Part shown: in pieces, positions 8,520 to 15,591 of the stretch
Numbering within the stretch: position 1 is the stretch's first letter
How the letters are laid out: the number at the start of each line of letters is the position of its first letter
From: Acidobacteriota bacterium
GTDB taxonomy: Bacteria > Acidobacteriota > Terriglobia > Terriglobales > Acidobacteriaceae
DNA: 64,000 nucleotides
Assembly: GCA_013289795.1 (NCBI GenBank)
Contig: JABCZH010000006.1
Span: 124,001 to 188,000 of the forward strand
Reading direction: 5' to 3'
Notes under the pieces: generated by a model
Seen by the model: the letters and a program-made list of their open reading frames with translations, nothing else
Told to the model about the DNA's origin: nothing
Database searches by the model: none
Position numbers and translations under genes: made by a program

Positions 8520-9650
8520 CTAGGCGGGAGCTACTTCTTCTGTTGAACTCCGTTGCTGACGCAGTGCCTGCAAGAATTCTTCCTGGCTCAGCGCCTCGTG
8601 CCCGCGTAGCAGTTCGAGCAAGGGATCGTCCAGTTCTTCACTCTCTGCATGCGCCGCTTCACTCTGGCTCTCTTCCGCCAAAGCCCGTGGCGTAATCAAC
8701 AGTTCCGGAAGGGTTCCCGGACGGCTGCTGAGGAATCCTATGAAACTTGTCACCTGTGCGCGCTCATCGGCAGTCCGTGCAGCGAACTCAATCCCCATGC
8801 CGAATCCGGGATGCATCACCCTTACCGTGCCCTCGGCCTGCGCTTCCATGCCTTCCGCCCGCAGCAAAAGTGTAATGCCTGCGCGTTCCGGAAATGGCGA
8901 CTCTGTTTCCACGTAACACCCGCCCACACTGAGGTCGGTCAGCTTGCACTGTGTTACCGGCTCCGGATCGGGCGGCGGAGGTTCAGGCGCGTTCGCCGCA
9001 ACCCAGTTTTGCAGGGTTGTCCGCAAGGTAGCGGGAAGATTCAGGAAATGCACGCCCGCTTGTCCATTAGGATTCGCCCAAGCGACTTCGCCGCGAGCCT
9101 CAATCTCTTTGCCGTCGGGAAGACTGAACTTTACTTGGATGGCCGCCGCCGCGCGCACCGGTTGCGCTGCCAGCAGGTCCAGTCCGTCCTCGCTCAAATC
9201 CAGCAGAATGCCTTCGGTCTCCGGATCGTCCTGAACCTTCAGTTGCACCGGCACCTGCACCGGGACCCGGAAAGACGACCGGCGTTCACGCTTCAGCAGC
9301 ACCGTTGCGGCCCGCAAACCTGCTTCCGCTTGCTCAGTAGAGAACGGCTTGTAGAGCACGAAATTTGCGCCCTTGCCGAACACATTGCGAAGTTTCGATT
9401 TGTCGCTGAGCAGGGCGACGGTGACTACGTGGTTTTGGGGAGTTGATTGCAGAACAGTTTGCAGAACTAGTTCGGCGCTGTGCGGGTCATCGAAATCAAC
9501 AATCACCGCGTCGAAATGCTGTTCCGTGAGCTGGCAGATTCCGTCCGAGTACCCGCAACGCGCCGCTTCCACTCCCAACCCGGACAATACTCCGGTCAGA
9601 ATGGTGGCGGACTCATCGTCTTTGGAAACCAGAAGTGCTTGGAACGTCAT
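8520..9650 (-). CDS. Receiver-like domain plus two PilZ domains
   Basis: A 376-residue cytoplasmic protein. Residues 1-115 form a CheY-like receiver: DAVIVDFDD carries the acidic pocket (D52 is the likely phospho-acceptor) and LYKPF has the conserved Lys. Residues about 118-225 form a PilZ domain (RRSSFRVPVQVPVQL, then LLDLSEDGLDLL). A second PilZ-like domain spans about 230-335 (CKLTDLSVGGCYVET, GMGIEFA). The RxxxR plus D/NxSxxG pattern of c-di-GMP binding is close in both copies: domain 1 has RRSSFR with DLSEDG, and domain 2 has DLSVGG but no obvious RxxxR. Probably a c-di-GMP effector for motility or envelope regulation. The acidic tail is low complexity. Confidence 0.8.
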   Translation of the reverse strand: MTFQALLVSKDDESATILTGVLSGLGVEAARCGYSDGICQLTEQHFDAVIVDFDDPHSAELVLQTVLQSTPQNHVVTVALLSDKSKLRNVFGKGANFVLYKPFSTEQAEAGLRAATVLLKRERRSSFRVPVQVPVQLKVQDDPETEGILLDLSEDGLDLLAAQPVRAAAAIQVKFSLPDGKEIEARGEVAWANPNGQAGVHFLNLPATLRTTLQNWVAANAPEPPPPDPEPVTQCKLTDLSVGGCYVETESPFPERAGITLLLRAEGMEAQAEGTVRVMHPGFGMGIEFAARTADERAQVTSFIGFLSSRPGTLPELLITPRALAEESQSEAAHAESEELDDPLLELLRGHEALSQEEFLQALRQQRSSTEEVAPA

Positions 9651-9686
9651 AGGCCGCTCGTGACGGCGCCGCTGGAATGCCTATTC

Positions 9687-9932
9687 CTAGGGCCAGCGCG
9701 GCGAACTTCCGCGAGGCTTGCCGGAAGCGCTTCCCGCGCCGGCGGCTGCGGTTTTCGCTTGCGGCTGCTCATCCATTTCGGAGAGCACCGCGCTATCGTC
9801 CTCATCATTCTCGGCGAGCAAAGGGGCTACTTCTCGCAGCTTCTCCGCCGCCTGCTGCAACATCTCAATCTGCTTTCCCAACTGGGCGAACTTGGCCTGC
9901 TTCCGCCGCAGAACCTCATGGATGTCCTTCAT
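9687..9932 (-). CDS. Small coiled-coil protein
   Basis: An 81-residue protein starting at the ATG at 9932 (MKDIHEVLRRKQAKFAQLGK), preceded by a GGGGG stretch. Residues 1-45 have heptad-like Leu/Ile spacing (LGKQIEMLQQAAEKLREVAP) suggesting a coiled coil; the second half is acidic, then Ala/Ser/Lys/Pro rich and disordered. It lies 36 bp upstream of the receiver-PilZ gene on the same strand, so the two are probably co-transcribed. Similar short coiled-coil proteins are common beside PilZ genes in Acidobacteriota, but I know no function. Confidence 0.55.
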   Translation of the reverse strand: MKDIHEVLRRKQAKFAQLGKQIEMLQQAAEKLREVAPLLAENDEDDSAVLSEMDEQPQAKTAAAGAGSASGKPRGSSPRWP

Positions 9933-10189
9933 ACAACCCCCTGTGGCGAATTTACGGTCGCTTTCCGCAAGGGTCAATTGCATTCGCCCACGCGGCAATT
10001 ACGACAGTAACCTTGTGGCCCGAGGTGCGTGCCCAATGTGGAATCGTCAGAACGCCCTGGTCAGGCTGAGTTCCTTTCCTTCAAGCCGCCTGATCAGACC
10101 TGATCGGAGAAGATCGCCCTTGTGCGGCCGGTGTCTAGGGCAGATGGCGGCCTCCTGGCCGCGCCTGTCCGCGATCCCCGACTTTTGCC

Positions 10190-10382
10190 CCCTTATAACC
10201 GAAGATCTCAAGCTCTATCAGGCGCTTACGGCTCCACTTCGGATAGCCGGATTGTGCCACGAGGTGGCACGAACGTGGGATTTACACTCCAGCAGGAACG
10301 TCATACCTTGTCCGTGAGCAGTTCTGGGGGAGGGCTGTTCGGGCGTCCCGTAACTCGAAAGAGTTCGGGGCGCTTCTTATTT
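10190..10382 (+). ncRNA. Candidate structured non-coding transcript
   Basis: No credible gene fills 9933-10583. A TTATAA box at 10191-10196 is followed by about 180 bases rich in local stems, for example GTGCCACGAGGTGGCAC, and ending in a strong hairpin with a T-rich tail at 10343-10382. Size and terminator fit a 6S-like or other small RNA, but I could not match a conserved family core, so the class is unknown and the 5' end is a guess. Confidence 0.25.
10343..10382 (+). terminator. Rho-independent-like terminator
   Basis: GCGTCCCGTAACTC (10343-10356), a GAAA tetraloop, and GAGTTCGGGGCGC (10361-10373) form a stem of about 13 bp with one bulged T, followed by TTCTTATTT. It lies 200 bp before the next plus-strand gene, so it ends a transcript that begins in the intergenic region. 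Confidence 0.6.
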
Positions 10383-10583
10383 GGAGGACGTTTTCTGACT
10401 GCTAGGTTCTCGGCTGCCATTGACATCTCACCATGCCGGGTTTCTCTGCGCACTCTGAGGCGGTTCTCCGCGACCTCCGCGATTCAAGATTTTGCCTTTC
10501 GATTCTCCCGCCCCACACCTTTACATCCGCAACCCGCTCATGTTCTAGTTCTTGCGACACCCTGATCTCCACGGAGCCAGTGT

Positions 10584-12026
10584 TTGAAGCCCAAGGACCT
10601 GTCGATTCTTCTGCTCCTGACCATCGGAGCGCTTCTGATCCACGGCTACCACCCCTGGGCCGAGGACTCAGAGCTATACGTTCCCGGAGTCGAGAAGACC
10701 CTCCACCCCGAATTTTTCCCCTACAACGCCCAGTTTTTCGAAGCTCACGCGGGTTCAACCCTCTTCCCAAACTTCGTGGCAGCCTCGGTGCGGCTCAGTC
10801 ACCTTCCGCTCAGTGTCGCGCTTTTCGTTTTGCATGTCGCATCCATCTATTTGTTCTTGCTTGCCTGCTGGCGGCTCATCAGCAGATGCTTTCCAGACCC
10901 CAAAGCCCGTTGGGCTGGAGTCGCCCTGATCGCCGCACTCTTAACCTTGCCTGTAGCTGGGACAGCACTATACATCCTCGATCAATACCTCAACCCGCGA
11001 AACCTGGCCGCCTTCGCCGCCATATTCGCCATCGTGAAAGTGATCGACAAGAAGTACATCCAGGCAGGATTGTTTCTCATCCTTACCGCAGCCATCCATC
11101 CCCTGATGGCGGTCTTCGCCTTCTCCTACTGCTTTCTGTTGGTCGCACTCAAACATCTTGATCCTCACTTCGCCGCTCTCGCCTGCCTGCTGCCCTTCGG
11201 CATTTCGCTCGATCCCCCATCCGCGGCCTATCATCAAGCCGCCCTGACCCACGGGTTTCACTACATCACTCGCTGGGCGTGGTACGAATGGCTGGGGATC
11301 CTGGCGCCCATCCTTATTCTGTGGTGGTTCAGTCGCCTCGCACGCTCGAGACAACTGCGAAACCTCGACCTCCTGTGCCGGGCCCTGGTTAACTACGAAC
11401 TGATCTACCTGCCTCCGGCCATCGTGCTCTCCAGTTTTGCCCGCTTCGAAGCCCTGGCCCGGCTCCAGCCCATGCGCTGTTTGTTCCTGCTCTACATTCT
11501 GATGTTCCTGTTTATCGGCGGATTCCTCGGAGAATACCTCCTCAAGAACCACCTCTGGCGATGGCTGGCACTCTTTGTTCCTCTGTGCGCAGGAATGTTC
11601 CTGGCCCAGCGTGCCCTCTTTCCCGCCGACCCTCACATCGAATGGCCTGGCGCCGCTCCCACCAATCCCTGGGAGCAAGCTTTTCTCTGGGCACGCGACC
11701 ACACTCCCACCGATGCAGTTTTCGCCCTCGACCCCGACCTCCTCAATCTCCCCGGGGAAGACGAACAGGGTTTTCGCGCCCTTGCCCAGCGCAGCCGCCT
11801 CGCCGATCGCGGCAGCGACGCCGGCGCCGTCTCCATGTTTCCCGCCCTGGCCGATGAGTGGTTCCGCCAGGTGCAGGCGCAAACTGGCTGGGACAACTTC
11901 CAAGCACAAGATTTTCGCCGTCTCCAGACCGCCTTCGGAGTCACCTGGGTGGTCTTGCATTCCCCCGCCACACCCGGACTCGACTGTCCCTATCGCAATT
12001 CCACTGTGCTGGTTTGCCGTCTCTGA
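10584..12026 (+). CDS. Polytopic membrane protein of unknown function
   Basis: A 480-residue protein starting at a TTG at 10584 (MKPKDLSILLLLTIGALLIH). It has about ten to eleven hydrophobic helices from residue 8 to about 340, then a soluble C-terminal domain of about 130 residues (DAVFALDPDLLNLPGEDEQG). The N-terminal loop HGYHPWAEDSELYVPGVEK with acidic residues after the first helix resembles the GT-C glycosyltransferase layout, so a sugar-transfer role is possible but unproven. It stands alone, 550 bp after the previous gene. Start codon choice is uncertain because TTG is weak and no strong Shine-Dalgarno is seen. Confidence 0.6.
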   Translation: MKPKDLSILLLLTIGALLIHGYHPWAEDSELYVPGVEKTLHPEFFPYNAQFFEAHAGSTLFPNFVAASVRLSHLPLSVALFVLHVASIYLFLLACWRLISRCFPDPKARWAGVALIAALLTLPVAGTALYILDQYLNPRNLAAFAAIFAIVKVIDKKYIQAGLFLILTAAIHPLMAVFAFSYCFLLVALKHLDPHFAALACLLPFGISLDPPSAAYHQAALTHGFHYITRWAWYEWLGILAPILILWWFSRLARSRQLRNLDLLCRALVNYELIYLPPAIVLSSFARFEALARLQPMRCLFLLYILMFLFIGGFLGEYLLKNHLWRWLALFVPLCAGMFLAQRALFPADPHIEWPGAAPTNPWEQAFLWARDHTPTDAVFALDPDLLNLPGEDEQGFRALAQRSRLADRGSDAGAVSMFPALADEWFRQVQAQTGWDNFQAQDFRRLQTAFGVTWVVLHSPATPGLDCPYRNSTVLVCRL

Positions 12027-12128
12027 GCACAACTAATCGCGCCAAAATGTGTTTTACTTGCTAGAATATCGGCCATATAAAAACCAAGCGGTGCGGAATG
12101 TCATCTTAATCGGGAAGGTTCCCCGGGG

Positions 12129-13133
12129 ATGGCTTTCTCGTTTGTGGCTGTCTCAATTCCGACGGTAGCTGATAAACTTGATGAGATTGCCAAATCTTCA
12201 CGGGACGAATGGAAAACCTCGGGGCTCCGCTCGCTCAACCCGGCAATCCCAAAAGGATCCGTGCTAATGGCATGTGCGCAAACAGTAGAGGAAATTGCCC
12301 CCTTGTTCGACTACTGTAGATGGAATTCACAACTTGCTGAGCTGTCCAGGCAGTACGCGGCAAACAGTCCCTTGCCTCACGTTTTTCTCGGGGACTTCCT
12401 CGACGCCGCCGTCGCCGGCGCGATCGCGCAGGAGTTCCCTCGCACCCACACCAATGCCTGGATCCAGTACAAACACCACAACGAGAACAAACTCGGCATG
12501 GCCAAGCGCGAGCTCTTCCCACCCCGCCTAGGACGCGTCACCGACGAACTCAACTCGCCCCGCTTCGTCGCCTGGCTCTCACAACTGACCGGCATTCCCA
12601 ACCTGATCGCCGATCCCACCCTCGAAGGCGGCGGAATGCATCAATCCGCCCGCGGAGGCTTCCTCAATCTTCACACCGATTTCTCTCATCACCACTACCA
12701 GAAGAACTGGCGCCGCCGCCTCAACCTCATCCTCTACTTGAACGACGCCTGGCAGCCCGCCTGGGGCGGTGCCATCGAGTTCTGGGATTCCGGCATGAAG
12801 CAATGCTTCTCCAAGTATCCGCCCCGGCTCAATCACGCCGTCATCTTCAATACCGACGACCGCTGCTTCCACGGCTTCCCCGAGCCTCTCTCCTGCCCCG
12901 AAAAAGAAACCCGCAAGAGCCTGGCCCTGTACTACTACACCGTCGAGCAGGATTCAAAAGCCGCTCCGCGCTCCACCAACTATCGCGCCCGCCCCACCGA
13001 CAGCATGGCCGAGTCCGCCATGATCTGGCTCGACAAACAAGCCGTCGATCTCTACTCCCGCGCCAAAGCCCGCTTCGGATTCTCCGACCAATGGGCCAGC
13101 AAAATCCTAGGCGTAATCTCCAAAAAGAAGTAA
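12129..13133 (+). CDS. 2OG-Fe(II) oxygenase, prolyl-4-hydroxylase-like
   Basis: The C-terminal two-thirds is a double-stranded beta-helix dioxygenase. The iron ligands H182 and D184 lie in LNLHTDFSHHHYQ and H248 in DDRCFHGFPEP, and R262 (ETRKSLALYYY) likely binds the 2-oxoglutarate carboxylate. LILYLNDAWQPAWGGAIEFW matches cupin-type prolyl or aspartyl hydroxylases. PLPHVFLGDFL marks the usual domain start near residue 82. The first 46 residues look poorly constrained; an alternative ATG at 12267 (MACAQTVEEIAPLFDY) may be the true start. The target is unknown; relatives occur in natural-product or protein modification settings. Confidence 0.82.
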   Translation: MAFSFVAVSIPTVADKLDEIAKSSRDEWKTSGLRSLNPAIPKGSVLMACAQTVEEIAPLFDYCRWNSQLAELSRQYAANSPLPHVFLGDFLDAAVAGAIAQEFPRTHTNAWIQYKHHNENKLGMAKRELFPPRLGRVTDELNSPRFVAWLSQLTGIPNLIADPTLEGGGMHQSARGGFLNLHTDFSHHHYQKNWRRRLNLILYLNDAWQPAWGGAIEFWDSGMKQCFSKYPPRLNHAVIFNTDDRCFHGFPEPLSCPEKETRKSLALYYYTVEQDSKAAPRSTNYRARPTDSMAESAMIWLDKQAVDLYSRAKARFGFSDQWASKILGVISKKK

Positions 13134-13149
13134 GCCCAGCCGTTGATCT

Positions 13150-13195
13150 TCTCCGTGCCCCTGTGCCCCTCTGTGCCCCCTGTGGTGAAAAAGGT
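13150..13195 (-). repeat. CACAGGGG/CACAGAGG-type dispersed repeat
   Basis: On the minus strand the run reads CACCACAGGGGGCACAGAGG, then GGCACAGGGGCACGG: octamers spaced 9-10 bases apart, starting 17 bp after the oxygenase stop. It is followed at 13219 by an AGATCAGCGTAATCTGCGG element, a second repeat type found in this window. Confidence 0.65.
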
Positions 13196-13438
13196 TTGCG
13201 CTTTTGACCTTGTGAGATCAGCGTAATCTGCGGCCCAAAATAAAACTCTCAACCGTCCCCAATCGGGCCGTTTTGTCCGCAATTCCCGCTTTGAACTAGC
13301 CCCCGACAAAACCTTGTCAAGCCCCCTTTTCCCCAGCTTTCCCCGTAAATCACTCTCCCCACTCCAAATATAAATTTCCAAATCGTGTCTCACTTACCTA
13401 GTCAAAATGCTATTCTGAAATTAAGTAAACAATTCAAA

Positions 13439-13468
13439 GGCGCAGGCTCCTAAGCCCGCGCCTTTTTT
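13439..13468 (+). terminator. Strong intrinsic terminator without an obvious gene
   Basis: GGCGCAGGCT (13439-13448), a CCTA loop, AGCCCGCGCC (13453-13462) and TTTTTT (13463-13468) make a textbook terminator. The nearest plus-strand gene ends 300 bp upstream. AT-rich sequence at 13390-13435 could hold a promoter, so this may end a very short transcript rather than the oxygenase mRNA. Confidence 0.75.
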
Positions 13469-13503
13469 ATTTCCCCAAAAACCGACTCCCAAAAAACTAA
13501 ACG

Positions 13504-13541
13504 GGTGCCCCACGTCTCGCCGCCGTTGCGAGACGTGGGAT
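13504..13541. repeat. CCCACGTCTCGC palindromic repeat, copy 1
   Basis: CCCACGTCTCGC (13509-13520) pairs with GCGAGACGTGGG (13528-13539) around a short loop, giving a perfect 12-bp stem. Three further copies with the same flanks (GGGTGCCCC on the left, GATACCAC or GATTCCAC on the right) occur at 14250, 14774 and 15270. Confidence 0.85.
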
Positions 13542-13575
13542 ACCACGAACCCAAACGCCGGAGGCACGTCGAAAC

Positions 13576-13992
13576 ATGAACTCTCAACGCACCAAAACCC
13601 CCCGCCGCCGCGGAGAACTAATCGAACTACTCTTCGCCCAAAAAGCCACGAGCCTGGGCTTCCAGGTCTGCAAGCCCGTCTGCGACGAATCCTACGACTT
13701 CATCCTCGACGGCGGGCGCCGCCTCTGGCGCGTCCAAGTCAAATCCAGCGACCGCCTCCGCAAAGGCGGATACCTCATCGGCGCCTGCCACTTCGCCACC
13801 CACAACACCAAGCAACCCTACACCGCTGCCGAAATCGACATCCTGGCCGCCTACATCGTCCCCGAGCGCGCCTGGTACATCCTCCCCATCGAAGCCTTCG
13901 CCCCCCAACAATGGCTCTCCTTCTACCCTCAAAACAAACACAGCCAAGGCCGCTTCGAACCCTACCGCGAAGCCTGGTCCCTAATGCAATGA
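13576..13992 (+). CDS. PD-(D/E)XK nuclease-like protein (group I intron-associated endonuclease type)
   Basis: A 138-residue protein with the layout of the small PD-(D/E)XK family that includes group I intron-associated endonucleases. RRGELIELLFAQKATSLGF supplies the helix with E14/E17, ESYDFILDGGRRLWRVQVKS supplies D41 and the Q54-V-K56 catalytic end, and a downstream strand region YIVPERAWYILPIEAF completes the fold. No intron is apparent here. It stands alone between a dispersed repeat and the tandem repeat array, so it may be a free-standing selfish or repair nuclease. The codon 6-13 segment is basic. Active-site residues appear intact, but DNA cleavage is inferred only. Confidence 0.7.
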   Translation: MNSQRTKTPRRRGELIELLFAQKATSLGFQVCKPVCDESYDFILDGGRRLWRVQVKSSDRLRKGGYLIGACHFATHNTKQPYTAAEIDILAAYIVPERAWYILPIEAFAPQQWLSFYPQNKHSQGRFEPYREAWSLMQ

Positions 13993-14249
13993 AGATGAAC
14001 GTGTGGCGCGGGCGCCCTCGCCCGTGAAGTGCGGACTACCCCCGACTGATAATCCTTGTCATCCTGAGCGAAGTCGAAGGACCCCAACACTGTCGCACCT
14101 CTGCAATATCGCCGCAAGGCGTTCTCCCCGTGCTCTCAACGGAGGAACAATTATGCATAATCGTTCTTACCCGTAGGGCGGACACTCTCATCCGCCGCCG
14201 CAGCCTGTGATGTCGCTTTGGACGTCGCCACCACCCAACCGACGGGTGC

Positions 14250-14280
14250 CCCACGTCTCGCTGCATTTGCGAGACGTGGG
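14250..14280. repeat. CCCACGTCTCGC palindromic repeat, copy 2
   Basis: Perfect 12-bp stem (14250-14261 with 14269-14280) and a CTGCATTT-type loop region. It is embedded in the first unit of the array. Confidence 0.85.
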
Positions 14281-14773
14281 ATTCCACACTGCCGACACCA
14301 AGGGGTTTGCCGGAAACCAGAAACCAGAAACTAGAAACCGGACGCCGAGAAGCACCGTATCAGGGCGCGGCTTCAGCCGTGCCGATCACTTAACCCTTGT
14401 CATCCTGAGCGCAGCATCTCGATTCGCCTCGCGAATCGAGATGCGGAGTCGAAGAGCCTGCCCTGAGCGAAGCCGAAGGGACCCCAGCACTGCCTGACTT
14501 CTACTCCGCCGCTGCAAGGCGTTCTCCCCGTGCTCTAAAGGGATGCACACCCAGCTCCGTGCAGGGTACGCATTTCTCGCCGCTCTTGCGGGAAGTGGAG
14601 AAACGACGCCGGGGAGAGCAACACTCCCTCCCACTTGTCATTCCGAGAAGCGAAGCGCCGAGGAATCTGCTATCTCTCGCAGTCTGCTCAACTCCTGTAG
14701 GACGGACACTCTCATCCGCCGCCGCAGCCTTTGATGTCGGTCCGGACGTCGCCACCACCCAACCGACGGGTGC

Positions 14774-14804
14774 CCCACGTCTCGCTGCTTTTGCGAGACG
14801 TGGG
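14774..14804. repeat. CCCACGTCTCGC palindromic repeat, copy 3
   Basis: Perfect 12-bp stem (14774-14785 with 14793-14804); loop TGCTTTT. It lies in the second unit of the array. Confidence 0.85.
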
Positions 14805-15269
14805 ATTCCACACTGCCGACACCAAGGGCTTTGCCGGAAACTAGAAATAGAAACCTGACACCCAAGGCGGCACCAAGGGAAGGGCACACCCTCAGCCGTG
14901 CCGATCACGTTCCCTAACCCTTGTCATCCTGAGCGCAGCATCTCGATTCGCCTCGCGAATCGGGATGCGAAGTCGAAGGACCCCTACACTCCCCGACTTC
15001 TACTCCGCCGCTGCAAGGCGTTCTCCCCGTGCTCTAAAGGGATGCACACCCAGCTCCGTGCAGGGTGCGCATTTCTCGCCGCTCTTGCGGGAAGTGGAGA
15101 AACGACGCCGGGGAGAGCGACAACTCCCTCCCACTTGTCATTCCGAGAAGCGAAGCGACGAGGAATCTGCTGTCTCTAGCAGTCTGCTCAGCTAGTGCAG
15201 GGCGGACACTCTAGTCCGCAGCCTTTGATGTCGGTCTGGATGTCGCGCCACCACCCAACCGACGGGTGC

Positions 15270-15300
15270 CCCACGTCTCGCTGCTTTTGCGAGACGTGGG
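15270..15300. repeat. CCCACGTCTCGC palindromic repeat, copy 4
   Basis: Perfect 12-bp stem (15270-15281 with 15289-15300); loop TGCTTTT. It lies in the third unit, about 290 bp from the end of the TIR-linked ATPase gene. Confidence 0.85.
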
Positions 15301-15591
15301 ATTCCACCCTGCCGACACCAAGGGCTTTGCCAGAAACTAGAAACCAGAAACTAGAAACCGGACGCTGAGAATCACCGTATCAGGGCACGGCTTCAGCCGT
15401 GCCGCAAAGCTCCCACCCTGATCAAGACCCGGTACAAGCTCCGCAACACCGAGGACCATCCTAGGCCACGATTCTGTCGCCCCACCGCTTGGCGCGCACA
15501 CTCTAATCCGACGCGGTTGACTGTGCTCGTTTGGGAAACGTCCGGTCTGCCCCCGGTTTTTCCCCCGTCAAGAAGGAGAATCGATGTGAGC

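Larger units (their letters stand above)
14056..15403. repeat. Non-coding array of three imperfect ~0.5-kb direct repeats
   Basis: Nothing in 13993-15591 looks like a gene. Three copies of one composite unit are visible: 14056-14390 (shortened), 14399-14910 and 14923-15403; the last two are offset by 524 bp. Each unit has, in order, GTCATCCTGAGCG, CTGCAAGGCGTTCTCCCCGTGCTC, a GGGCGGACACTCT element, the CCCACGTCTCGC hairpin, a CCAAGGGnTTTGCC run, and a CGGCTTCAGCCGTGCC palindrome. Internal TTGTCATTCCGAGAAGCGAAG elements occur in the full copies only. Copies differ by substitutions and small deletions, so the duplication is not recent. Confidence 0.85.

Noticed and set aside
14036-15195. Numerous 60-135 codon ORFs in the repeat array
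   Set aside because: Frames recur between repeat copies with stops and no shared protein conservation; no ribosome binding sites.
13504-15300. CRISPR-like reading of the four palindromes
   Set aside because: Spacing of about 500 bp and repeated flanks instead of unique spacers; no cas genes.
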